A stretch of DNA of 54,592 nucleotides from JBBDRW01 sp040905265 (GTDB lineage Bacteria > Bacteroidota > Rhodothermia > Balneolales > Balneolaceae): positions 1 through 54,592 of the forward strand of contig JBBDRW010000032.1 in NCBI GenBank assembly GCA_040905265.1, in the 5' to 3' direction. Positions within the stretch are counted from its first letter, which is position 1. Each line of letters starts with the position of its first letter. The notes under the pieces are model-generated. The model did no database searches. It saw nothing but the letters and a program-made list of their open reading frames with translations, and was not told the origin of the DNA. Both the position numbers and the translations under genes were made by a program. Shown in pieces: positions 18,101 through 25,106 of this stretch.

Positions 18101-18799
18101 CTCCGCAAGCGGTGCTCGTGCGCCCGGATTGTTTTTGTTTTGATCTGCTACTTCCCGGAAGAGAGCTTCCGCCTCTATATAAGACCCGTTTTTCTCAATC
18201 AATTTCGCTTTCTCAAGGATAGCCGAAAAGAGGCCGGAATCTATGGATACAGCAATAGAAAACAGTTCCAATGCCTTTGCGGCATTCCCCTGGTCACGGT
18301 AGATCACTCCACAACGATACGCAACTTCTGCATTGGCCGGATCGATCTCATTCGCTTTTTGAAAACAGACGAGTGCCCTGTTCAACTGTGCCTGTTTATG
18401 GCAAATTTTTCCAAGCAGTATCCAGGCGTCAGTATAGGCTCCTCTGTACTGAATTGCCTTCCGGGCATAGAGTTCTGCCTGTTTCAGGTTATTCAGCTCG
18501 TATTGACATTGTGAGAGCAAGTACCTTGTCTCCGGCAAGTCGGATCCCAGGTCCAGCGACTTTTTTAACAGCGGGACGGCTGCAGAGCATTTTCTCTTTT
18601 TTAGTAAGCCTTCACCCAGATAGTGATAGATTTCCCACTCATCCTTCTTCTTCTCCATCAGGGAGTGAAGAATTTTTATTGCCTGGTCCGGGCTGGCAGA
18701 TGTTTGGCCCAATAAAGATTTGGCCTCTTCCAATTGAGTTTTCAAAACATATCCCGTTTTAAAGTTACATAGAGTGAACACTGCAGGGACCCAAACCAC
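15110..18799 (-). CDS. TPR/OGT-like (GT41) glycosyltransferase fused to a CgeB-like glycosyltransferase
   Basis: A 1229-residue protein in three parts. Residues about 30-330 are TPR repeats. Residues about 345-720 are a GT41 (O-GlcNAc transferase-like) catalytic domain, with LRIGLISGGFWSHPVGRM (the catalytic-His block), VKWVGGQFNTTGLESVDFF, TFGCFNNPTKVNDRI and ALDPWPYSGGLTTCESIWMG. A low-complexity linker (about 735-830) leads to a second glycosyltransferase domain resembling CgeB/Glyco_trans_1_2 proteins, ending with the donor-binding MIHGRVRNGLAHGCFLVSD. OGT-type enzymes modify Ser/Thr of flagellin in several bacteria. The GTG at 18799 has AGGA upstream; a TTG at 18743-18745 (MKTQLEEAK) is an alternative start that avoids overlap with 18765-19274. 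First gene of the island. Confidence 0.9.
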   Translation of the reverse strand: MVWVPAVFTLCNFKTGYVLKTQLEEAKSLLGQTSASPDQAIKILHSLMEKKKDEWEIYHYLGEGLLKKRKCSAAVPLLKKSLDLGSDLPETRYLLSQCQYELNNLKQAELYARKAIQYRGAYTDAWILLGKICHKQAQLNRALVCFQKANEIDPANAEVAYRCGVIYRDQGNAAKALELFSIAVSIDSGLFSAILEKAKLIEKNGSYIEAEALFREVADQNKNNPGARAPLAEFYKRRGDYERACREYEALISEFPKLAGLRTNYALCKLELGEFGEAEFQYAHAFKRDPNDPVTLSNLLMGLHYNPTRSRKEIFDAHLLWDRQFAPEKRPNRPRPLVRSRDKKLRIGLISGGFWSHPVGRMITPALENLPKDQFEIYCYTTNSRVDAITRRIHSASDRWVSVLGYSDDVIAGVIREDKIDIMIELSGHSADNRLRTLVLEPAPVLVKWVGGQFNTTGLESVDFFITDSIETPAGDEPYYTEKLVRMPDGYICYLPSEVAPEVAPLPALKNRYVTFGCFNNPTKVNDRILEKWAEILNCVPDSRLFLKSRQYQTKALQNRITATLQRLGVSTERVQFEGQSPHSELLACYNRVDIALDPWPYSGGLTTCESIWMGVPVITRPGPTFAGRHSATHLNNAGFSEWIADSWDTYVEKAVELASDLETLSQLREKMRPKVAGSPLCNGPRFGRHLAAALREMWSQRIESYENDLDEGEWQSNIDVALLKESGEQQNEHERESSPSTDLKLQETNGIETVKSEMETLISGLRNGNQEEGQNITNGDVRERPGHDPESVTNGTPKLNGTAGAKQHQTLTHLHLVAPDRNGSSYGLHKIRIQNLAAEIRKMGVATSVVSASGPDFINAVTEAGNKNGHAVFSDIMGYDLWVEADLNVNRNLFDLLNVPVFAVLADHPYSEFMWKRMMRCASSTLFLTPCASLSYEFKTIYQKHNPVELVERVPPPALRHGRLRDQEIVPLSERSIDLLIPWGLHKFFQNGNRLEESLETYGEAAVELGVEVFHRALEETDSTLLEIFLSSAESKYGEPYRFRKPVTQANFGWMSVLNLIDWEIRKERRLRMLKSLAGVPNEFRIVVTAKPEVTRAIPEISGKENIEWAGEIPAGELEALYADSKIVLNCNPTYPDMIHGRVRNGLAHGCFLVSDSNLALERVFGREKGVGLLGTEEADIGEYLSEKWDVLQSRAEAGRAIINSEFSLEQYAVNLLNIMERHMNRNS

Positions 18800-19274
18800 T
18801 GGCCAATTCCTGAATAGCCTGCCGGATCCTGAGAAGGGACTTGATTTGTGCCTCCTCTGACTGGGTTGGTTGCAAAGAGAGTGCCGAACGGGCCATGAAT
18901 AGCCTTAAGTTATTGTCTTTTATATATTTGAATATGCTTATAGCATATAAACACTCTTTCGCCGAACTCCTTAAGTGGACAAATCTTCCCTCCGGATACA
19001 AAATCTTTCCGTTTACGGCTATCCTTCCGGCTGTTTTTACCGACTCCTGAATCCTTGGCAAGACCTCAAGGTATTGGAAGGAGAGCGCTGCTTTAAAGCG
19101 AATGTCGTGATTCTGAGGGCTGAAGAGGGCTCTTCCGACGGAAAAACAGCCCGAAGTATAAGCCGGAACTCTCTCTTGGCACACGAATTGCACCTTGAAT
19201 GAGTGTCGGGCAAAGTATGAGCCGCGGTATGCCACCGTGTATATCGTCAGTTCCAGACAGAATCCTGATACCAA
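18765..19274 (-). CDS. Unrecognised open frame upstream of the OGT-fusion gene
   Basis: An open frame of 169 residues from a TTG. I recognise no family. The C-terminal 90 residues look protein-like (YLEVLPRIQESVKTAGRIAV, SALSLQPTQSEEAQ), with ordinary charge balance and helix propensity. The first 60 residues are less convincing, and there is no ATG until late (MARSALSLQ). The region is more AT-rich than its neighbours. It could be a small real gene, a decayed gene, or the leader of the glycosylation operon. Confidence 0.3.
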   Translation of the reverse strand: MVSGFCLELTIYTVAYRGSYFARHSFKVQFVCQERVPAYTSGCFSVGRALFSPQNHDIRFKAALSFQYLEVLPRIQESVKTAGRIAVNGKILYPEGRFVHLRSSAKECLYAISIFKYIKDNNLRLFMARSALSLQPTQSEEAQIKSLLRIRQAIQELASGLGPCSVHSM

Positions 19275-19319
19275 ACACGTAATTGGTTGAAAACGGAAGA
19301 TTAGAATTCTTTTATATAC

Positions 19320-19387
19320 CCGGTTTCAGGCTTAACCAATCGGATCGAATGACCGATAACCATCGAAACCAGATGATCTGAAACCGG
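19320..19387. repeat. 10-bp inverted repeat bracketing the fliS promoter
   Basis: CCGGTTTCAG at 19320-19329 and CTGAAACCGG at 19378-19387 are perfect inverted copies 48 bases apart, with the sigma-28-like promoter between them. They could be an operator pair, or form a stem in the leader or in an upstream transcript. Confidence 0.6.
19333..19359 (+). promoter_or_regulatory. Sigma-28-like promoter of fliS-fliD
   Basis: TAACCAAT, 11 bases, ACCGATAA, the same arrangement as before fliC and motA. It lies 41 bases before the fliS start codon. The -35 half is a weaker match than in the other two sites. Confidence 0.6.
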
Positions 19388-19400
19388 AAATAAATCCATT

Positions 19401-19721
19401 ATGAGAAACCCTCAATTAGAATATCAGCGGCAGTCCGTAATGAATGCATCACCTGTTCAACTGGTGGTGAAGATGTACGACCTGCTCATTCAGGCAACCT
19501 ACAGAAAGGATGAGAAGAGAGTTAGGGATATCCTGACGACCCTGACCAACGGACTTAATTTTGACCACGAACCTGCCGACCAGTTGTTCTCTCTGTATCA
19601 ATATTGTCAGGATTTAGCCAGAAAAGGGAAACTGGACGAGGTACGTGAGGTCCTGGAACCGTTACGTGATACCTGGCAGGAAGTCGCCGGCACCGTTCAA
19701 CAGCATACGGTTACCGGCTGA
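19401..19721 (+). CDS. fliS: Flagellar export chaperone FliS, short form
   Basis: A 106-residue cytoplasmic chaperone that holds flagellin for export. EYQRQSVMNASPVQLVVKMY is the FliS N-terminal signature (normally YxxNSVxTASPxELxxMLY), and LFSLYQYCQDLARKG with PLRDTWQEV matches the last two helices. It is about 20-30 residues shorter than usual FliS proteins, apparently through a shortened first helix pair after the ASP motif. It opens a plus-strand operon with fliD, transcribed away from the glycosylation island. Confidence 0.88.
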   Translation: MRNPQLEYQRQSVMNASPVQLVVKMYDLLIQATYRKDEKRVRDILTTLTNGLNFDHEPADQLFSLYQYCQDLARKGKLDEVREVLEPLRDTWQEVAGTVQQHTVTG

Positions 19722-19763
19722 TTCTGTTCACTACCTTGACTTGAACCATTTCGAGGAACCTAT

Positions 19764-21167
19764 ATGAGTACAATTTCAAATCTTTTTCAGCAGTCGAACC
19801 CTTACGAAAAGTTCGTTCAACAACTGGTCCAGATCGAGAGCCAGACCAAACTGAAGCTGCAGGTAAACAAAGGTGTAGAGAATGAGAAAAAGAGTGCAAT
19901 TGGTGCTGTAAGTTCCTCCATCAGCCAGTTTGTGAACAAGATAAAAGAACTGCAAAATCCGGTGAATAACAATTTTCATCCTCTGTCAGCCACGTCGTCT
20001 GATAGCACTGTGGTCCGCATTACGAACTCCGGGAATCTCAAGAACCCCTCGACACACAATATCACAATCGACCGGCTTGCCACACAGGATACGGTCCTTT
20101 CCGGATTGATCACCGGTGAAGATTCCGACCTTGCCGGATTCGGAGACGGTTCCGTTGAAATTACCATCGGGGATCAGACGGAACTGATCGAAATAGAAAC
20201 TACCTATGAAGATGAGGGGGGAGCGACTGTTCAGAAAACAAATAGCGAGATTTTGAACGACCTCTCTGCTGCAATAACGGATGGATTTTCAGAGACCGCC
20301 CGTTCCAGTACATTTCAGGTGAATGGTGATAATGTTCAGCTGTCGATTCAGAGCCTTGAAACCGGTGAAGATCATCAGATTCAATTTGCAAATGCAACGG
20401 GAGTTTTGGATGAAATCACTGGTGCGTCTACCCATCTGCTCGACGTCGATAAGCTGGATGCCCTCTTCACGATTGATGGTGTCGAATTTGAACGCGGCCA
20501 AAATGAAGTGGACGATGCCCTGGATGGGTTAACTATAGAACTTCGGAAAGCGACCGGAGAACAGGAGACGGCCTCCCTGACCCGGGACGTCAATAAAACC
20601 CGGACAAACATCAACGGCTTTATCAGTGCATTCAATAACCTGAACAAGACCATCCGGGACCGGACGTTTATCGATACGGATAATGACCGGCGAGGTGCTC
20701 TTCAGGATATTCGCTCGATCCGAAACCTGACGATCAATCTGCGGCAAACCGGGCTTTTATCGCTGGAAAGTGCCGGGGAGGAGGATCTGCAACGGTTTAC
20801 TGAGATAGGGATCAGTTTCCGTAACAATGGCGAGATGTATGTTGAGGACTCGAGCCTGCTGAACGATATGATACGGGATCGGCCCGATGAGGTAGAGCAG
20901 CTCTTTGTTGCGGAGGATTCCGTGGTGAGCTCTATGAAACAGGAAGCGGAATTGTACTCAAAGTCGAGTGGCTTGCTGAAATCGATTGAGGATGGAATTG
21001 ATCAGAAAATCAGCCGGATTGACCGCAGGATTGCTTCTCAGGATCGGTATCTGGAGCAGTATGAGGAGAGGCAGCGGGATATTTTTAATGAGTTACAGCT
21101 TATCATTGCCCAAGGAGATCAGCAATTTCAACAAGTGATGAGTTTCAGGAACAGAATGGGTATTTAA
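19764..21167 (+). CDS. fliD: Flagellar filament cap protein FliD (HAP2)
   Basis: A 467-residue cap protein that folds flagellin at the filament tip. The N-terminal HAP2 domain shows IESQTKLKLQVNKGVENEKK and SRPTTHN-type LKNPSTHNITIDRLATQDTV. The C-terminal part shows FNNLNKTIRDRTF and ends with a coiled coil (RRIASQDRYLEQYEERQRD). The start ATG follows GAGGAAC at good spacing, 42 bases after fliS. Confidence 0.95.
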   Translation: MSTISNLFQQSNPYEKFVQQLVQIESQTKLKLQVNKGVENEKKSAIGAVSSSISQFVNKIKELQNPVNNNFHPLSATSSDSTVVRITNSGNLKNPSTHNITIDRLATQDTVLSGLITGEDSDLAGFGDGSVEITIGDQTELIEIETTYEDEGGATVQKTNSEILNDLSAAITDGFSETARSSTFQVNGDNVQLSIQSLETGEDHQIQFANATGVLDEITGASTHLLDVDKLDALFTIDGVEFERGQNEVDDALDGLTIELRKATGEQETASLTRDVNKTRTNINGFISAFNNLNKTIRDRTFIDTDNDRRGALQDIRSIRNLTINLRQTGLLSLESAGEEDLQRFTEIGISFRNNGEMYVEDSSLLNDMIRDRPDEVEQLFVAEDSVVSSMKQEAELYSKSSGLLKSIEDGIDQKISRIDRRIASQDRYLEQYEERQRDIFNELQLIIAQGDQQFQQVMSFRNRMGI

Positions 21168-21246
21168 GAGTGTATCCTCAATCGTGTGAGCAAAATCCAG
21201 GCGGTGCGTTCCAGATTGACAATACACCAGAGACAGACAACGTTTT

Positions 21247-21609
21247 ATGACCCCATTACATAGACATATTCAATCATTAAATGATCTGAGTAAACAGATC
21301 CTTCGGGAGATCAGGAAGGACCAACCGGATCCTGTGACAATTCGTGATTTTATGGATCAGCGGGATGAATCCATTCAATTGATGGAGAAGGTAGCCAGCA
21401 CACTTGAGGCGGGTCGGCTCTCCTCAGATTCAAAGAAGAACCTTTCGGACCTGTTCGATGAATTTTCCTTGCTGAACCAGCTGCTTCGAAAACTGTTGCA
21501 TGAAAAGTTAAACCGCCGACAACAAGAGCTTATGAAGGCGACTCGAAAGAAGGAAGCCGAAGACCAATATTATACTATTTCAGATAACCCCGACATTTCC
21601 TATTTTTAA
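21247..21609 (+). CDS. FliT-like small helical flagellar protein
   Basis: A 120-residue, all-helical protein (HRHIQSLNDLSKQILREIRK; DLFDEFSLLNQLLRKLLHEK) with no membrane segment. The position right after fliD, and the helical hairpin pattern with early repeats of charged and hydrophobic residues, match FliT, the FliD export chaperone, but primary sequence identity to classical FliT is not obvious. Its stop overlaps the next start as TAATG. Confidence 0.6.
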   Translation: MTPLHRHIQSLNDLSKQILREIRKDQPDPVTIRDFMDQRDESIQLMEKVASTLEAGRLSSDSKKNLSDLFDEFSLLNQLLRKLLHEKLNRRQQELMKATRKKEAEDQYYTISDNPDISYF

Positions 21610-21980
21610 TGTCCAACCAACACAACATGATGGAAATCAATAACATAACAAACCATCTGAATAAAGAGCTGAAAGATTCAGAAGCTGCGGGCAAAGGTGC
21701 CTCTTCGTCAGCTGTCACGAATGACGAATCGAAAGACCGTTATTCGGACAAAGTGACTCTCAGAAATGGCCCGGCTGAAAAAACTGATCAGATCTTTGCC
21801 AGGCTGGAACTGGAGAAGCTGAACCACAACTCTTTCGAGAAGCTGAAGGGGATGAAAGCGAAACTTGCAGAATATGAAGCAGCGAAAGAGATCTCACAGG
21901 AGAAGGCAGACCAGACAGAAATGGGCAAACTACTGAACAACCCGGATGTCTGGGGACGTATCGCCGATAAAATTCTGTAG
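21609..21980 (+). CDS. Small FlgM-like protein (candidate anti-sigma-28 factor)
   Basis: A 123-residue hydrophilic protein. The N-terminus MMEINNITNHLNKEL followed by a disordered Ser/Gly stretch and DRYSDKVTL resembles the FlgM start (MKI-x-N-x-INN ... DKVxLS). The helical end EMGKLLNNPDVWGRIADKIL fits the sigma-binding, membrane-independent C-terminal helices (typically ending IADxLL). It is somewhat longer than FlgM (about 95 residues). No other flgM is visible in the window, although fliA is present. Export-controlled inhibition of FliA is the inferred role. It could instead be an unrelated fliD-operon protein. Confidence 0.5.
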   Translation: MSNQHNMMEINNITNHLNKELKDSEAAGKGASSSAVTNDESKDRYSDKVTLRNGPAEKTDQIFARLELEKLNHNSFEKLKGMKAKLAEYEAAKEISQEKADQTEMGKLLNNPDVWGRIADKIL

Positions 21981-22091
21981 CGATTTCCTGCAGTCCTGTC
22001 TGTCCGGGCCGCAGTCCTGAAACCATTTTCTTTTATTTAAGGGTTCGAATATTTATGTTTCTTCCTTTCTGAACCTGATGAAACCCCGGAT

Positions 22092-23513
22092 ATGAAAGGT
22101 CGAATACTCATTGTTGACGATGACAAGCTCCTGCTGGAGTTCATGGATGAACACCTCTCCATGAACGGGTACGAGACCGCCGCATTTGAATCCCCGCTGG
22201 ATGCCCTGGAATACCTGAAGGCGAACAAGGTGGACCTGGTGATTACCGATGTAAAGATGAATGAGATGACCGGGGATGAGGTTCGCAACCACGTCACTAC
22301 CAGGTACCCTGAAACCGGTGTGATTATGATCACCGGTTTTGGAAATATCAATCATGCCGTCAATGCACTACAGAAAGGTGCATACGACTATATCACCAAG
22401 CCGTTCAAGGCAAAAGAGATCATCTACCGCGTCGAACGTTTTTTTGAGGAGACTCCGGATAAGGATGGGAGAAGAGGAAACCGGGTACAGGCAAATATCG
22501 GAGGGGATGACGACTCCCAAAAAGCTCAGGGCAAGAAAACTGTTAATAAAAGTCCCAACGATGAATTGCAATTCATCGGCAATGATCCGCAGATAAAAAA
22601 ATTGTTGCGGCTGCTGCCACAGATAGCCCGAAATGACGCTCCTGTTATGATCCAGGGAGAGAGTGGAACGGGAAAAGAGGTTTTCGCACACCAGATCCAC
22701 CATAAAAGCAATCGTGCATCAGCCCCCTATCTGAAAATCAACTGTGCAAACCTTCCCACAGAACTGGTAGAGAGTACACTTTTTGGCCACCTGAAAGGCT
22801 CTTTTACAGGTGCAATCTCTGACCGTAAGGGTGCATTCGATGAAGCGAATGGTGGCACACTGCTGCTGGACGAGATCACGGAAATTGACGTAAATGTGCA
22901 GGCGAAATTGCTCCGTGTACTCCAGGAGAAGGAGTTCTACCGGGTTGGAAGTCAGAAACCGATCAAGGCGGATGTACGCATTATTGCAACCTCCAACCGT
23001 ACGATCGGTGAAGCCATTGCAGACGGTACGTTCCGCGAAGACCTCTACTACAGACTCAACGTTTTCCCAATCTCCATTCCACCCCTTCGCAACCGGATCG
23101 GAGATATACCGATTCTCGCCAACCATTTTATCAACCGTTACACGAGCCAGTATGACCTGAAGGAGAAGTCACTTTCCGACGATCTTCTTGACTCGTTCAT
23201 GGCGTATGACTGGCCCGGAAACGTCCGTGAACTGGATAACAAGATCCACCGTGGTGTGATTCTATCACACGAAAGTGATGTGATTACCACAGAGCATGTC
23301 GATAATAATCTCTTCTCCCAGGTCACGGAGGATCTGAGCCGCGAAGTGCTGAATGATCTCCCCCTGATGTCGATCGAGGATATGGAACTCCAGCTGATCA
23401 AAAAAACTCTGGAGCATACAAAGGGCAATCAAAAAGAGGCGTCCAAGATCCTCGGGATTTCAGACCGGACGATACGGAATAAACTGAAAAGCGTCGAAGG
23501 AGATAGGGAATAG
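22092..23513 (+). CDS. Sigma-54-dependent response regulator (FlrC/FleR/AtoC type)
   Basis: A 473-residue NtrC-family activator. The receiver domain (1-125) has the phospho-acceptor Asp53 in LVITDVKM, with MITGFG and ITKPFK. The AAA+ domain (about 155-400) has Walker A GESGTGKE, the sigma-54 contact loop GSFTGA (usual GAFTGA, Ser for Ala at position two) and LLLDEITEID. The C-terminal Fis helix-turn-helix is KEASKILGISDRTIRNKL. Placed in the flagellar cluster, it probably drives hook-basal-body genes. The partner kinase is not in the window. A sigma-54-like site lies before flgF (34112-34126). Confidence 0.93.
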   Translation: MKGRILIVDDDKLLLEFMDEHLSMNGYETAAFESPLDALEYLKANKVDLVITDVKMNEMTGDEVRNHVTTRYPETGVIMITGFGNINHAVNALQKGAYDYITKPFKAKEIIYRVERFFEETPDKDGRRGNRVQANIGGDDDSQKAQGKKTVNKSPNDELQFIGNDPQIKKLLRLLPQIARNDAPVMIQGESGTGKEVFAHQIHHKSNRASAPYLKINCANLPTELVESTLFGHLKGSFTGAISDRKGAFDEANGGTLLLDEITEIDVNVQAKLLRVLQEKEFYRVGSQKPIKADVRIIATSNRTIGEAIADGTFREDLYYRLNVFPISIPPLRNRIGDIPILANHFINRYTSQYDLKEKSLSDDLLDSFMAYDWPGNVRELDNKIHRGVILSHESDVITTEHVDNNLFSQVTEDLSREVLNDLPLMSIEDMELQLIKKTLEHTKGNQKEASKILGISDRTIRNKLKSVEGDRE

Positions 23514-23518
23514 AATAC

Positions 23519-23541
23519 AGGAGTCAGGAGTCAGGAGTCAG
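23519..23541. repeat. Heptamer tandem repeat AGGAGTC, 3.3 units
   Basis: Three exact AGGAGTC units immediately left of palindromic copy B. A 9-base direct repeat AATACAGGA (23514-23522 and 23685-23693) brackets this tandem array together with copy B. Confidence 0.85.
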
Positions 23542-23549
23542 AACGGGGT

Positions 23550-23661
23550 AGCCCGGGGTGCGGAGCTCCAGGGAAAAAATCCATTCCGGCACCACGCCTG
23601 TCATTTGTCTCGAACCGTTATAGACCTTTGGATTCTTTCCCGGGAGGTCTGCACTCCGGGC
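23550..23661. repeat. 112-bp dispersed palindromic repeat, copy B
   Basis: Same element as at 6418, 41450 and 48236, in the same orientation. Left arm GGTGCGGAGCTCCAGGG, right arm GGATTCTTTCCCGGGAGG...CTGCACTCCGGGC. Its right outer flank (23656-23692) recurs at 25061-25097 with only two mismatches in 37 bases. Confidence 0.85.
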
Positions 23662-23806
23662 GAGCTATAGGGCAGAGAGTATAAAATACAGGAATTGTAC
23701 AGAGATCACGCAGGGTGGTGATTGTTTGCTTTTCTTCATCGTACAGGTTATTATCTATATCATAGGTGATCGGTTCTACAGTACCGGTTTCCGTATATCG
23801 TTCCAT
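23618..23806 (-). CDS. Small hypothetical protein running into a repeat
   Basis: A 62-residue frame. It begins METR-like with MERYTETGTVEPITYDIDNN and has a good ribosome site (GAGG, five bases before the ATG). The first 45 residues look like a genuine small acidic protein; the last 15 (ARPECRPPGKESKGL) are encoded by palindromic copy B, so the original C-terminus may have been replaced. It is divergent from the lipoprotein gene, with a 31-base gap between the start codons. No family recognised. Confidence 0.35.
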   Translation of the reverse strand: MERYTETGTVEPITYDIDNNLYDEEKQTITTLRDLCTIPVFYTLCPIARPECRPPGKESKGL

Positions 23807-23837
23807 TATTCCTCTTTTTAATGAACATACAACTGAT

Positions 23838-25037
23838 ATGATCAGATGCCTGGCTGCCTCTCCTGTTCGCAGCTTCCTGCTGCTCTGTTTTGCTCTCTGG
23901 GCCCTTCAGGGATGTAGCAATAATCCTGATACAGCGTCAGAGACACTCGGCGATCCGGACCTGATCGAGATAGAATTCCGGGAAGAGTTCGTGATCGGGG
24001 ACGAGGGGAGTTCACCTGCAGCACTTCTCGGCCAGCCTGCCGGAATCCGGACTGATAGCAACGGAAATATCTATGTCTCCGATCTGCAGAGCCCGCTGGT
24101 CAAGGTATTCGACAACCAGGGAGAGTTTCTCCACACGATCGGTCATGAAGGAGGCGGGCCGGGTGAATTTCGATCTACACCGGTTATTGAAGTAAGCAGT
24201 CGGGATGAACTGATTACGCTGGAAGGGGGAAACATTACACGCTTTGCACCGAGCGGGGAACGCATCTCCTCCTATATCCCTGAAATTGGTGATATGATCT
24301 GGCCTTCCGGGAGCAACTATTTTCGGCAAATTGCAGATGGACGGTTTATTATCGCAAACAAAATGGCCTTTTACGGAGAGAATTCAACAGCAGAAGAGGA
24401 AGAGATATACGCAAACCTGCTCCACCTTTTTGACGGAGAGCTTGAAGAGCGGCTGACCTCGTTTGCAGAACACCGCAGTTTGATCCCGGAGGATGAATTC
24501 TTACAGATATTCCACAGAGATCATCCCGGCAGGTTGTGGCACAACGGAGAGAAGGAGCTCTGGTTTACACCGACAATTTACTCTGGCGAAATCTATCGGT
24601 ATATGGAAGAGGAGAGCGGATGGGTTCTTTCGGATACACTTCGCGGCAGGCTGTATCCCGAGGAACCGGTCATCACCGGTGAGAGAGCGTCTGGCCTGGA
24701 AGACAGCTATGTTGTTGTCACCTATGTGTCGGGCATGACAACACATTATGGCCGGACAAATAGTGAAAGTCTAGGAATATTCACACTTCAGGACGGCCGG
24801 CTGGTCCACTTCAGCAACCAATTCGTCGACGGAGAACGAACCATCGTACTGGAGCTCTTCGACACGGAAGGTCTCCTTGCCGGACTCGGCCACTTCGATT
24901 TGATTGATGCAGAAACCATGACAAGATCTTCTATCGGTGCGCTCATAAACCCGATCTGGAAAGATCACGAAGACCGATTCTACTTTTCAACCGCCGGTGA
25001 ACTGCCGGTCATCCGAGTCGGACAGTTTATCTTCTAA
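23838..25037 (+). CDS. 6-bladed beta-propeller lipoprotein
   Basis: A 399-residue exported lipoprotein. The signal peptide starts at the ATG 23838 (MIRCLAASPVRSFLLLCFAL) and ends in the lipobox LQGC, giving Cys at about residue 29; upstream in-frame codons would spoil the signal, so I reject the longer start. After it, NHL-like blades are visible: GQPAGIRTDSNGNIYVSDL, VKVFDNQGEFLHTIGHEGGG and PGEF. This family is abundant in Bacteroidota and Balneolota; its function is poorly known. It is not a flagellar gene and is bracketed by repeat copies B and B-prime, which suggests it was inserted into this cluster. Confidence 0.82.
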   Translation: MIRCLAASPVRSFLLLCFALWALQGCSNNPDTASETLGDPDLIEIEFREEFVIGDEGSSPAALLGQPAGIRTDSNGNIYVSDLQSPLVKVFDNQGEFLHTIGHEGGGPGEFRSTPVIEVSSRDELITLEGGNITRFAPSGERISSYIPEIGDMIWPSGSNYFRQIADGRFIIANKMAFYGENSTAEEEEIYANLLHLFDGELEERLTSFAEHRSLIPEDEFLQIFHRDHPGRLWHNGEKELWFTPTIYSGEIYRYMEEESGWVLSDTLRGRLYPEEPVITGERASGLEDSYVVVTYVSGMTTHYGRTNSESLGIFTLQDGRLVHFSNQFVDGERTIVLELFDTEGLLAGLGHFDLIDAETMTRSSIGALINPIWKDHEDRFYFSTAGELPVIRVGQFIF

Positions 25038-25057
25038 TAAAGAAGTCAAAACAAGGC

Positions 25058-25097
25058 AGCCCGGGCGAGCTATGGGGCAGAGAGTATTAAATACAGG
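25058..25097. repeat. Collapsed copy (B-prime) of the palindromic repeat
   Basis: Left outer edge AGCCCGGGC joined directly to the right outer flank CGAGCTATGGGGCAGAGAGT; the 100-base centre is missing. Positions 25061-25097 match 23656-23692 at 35 of 37 bases. It looks like a deletion between the two GCCCGGG ends of a full copy. Confidence 0.75.
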
Positions 25098-25106
25098 GCC
25101 AGGGAG

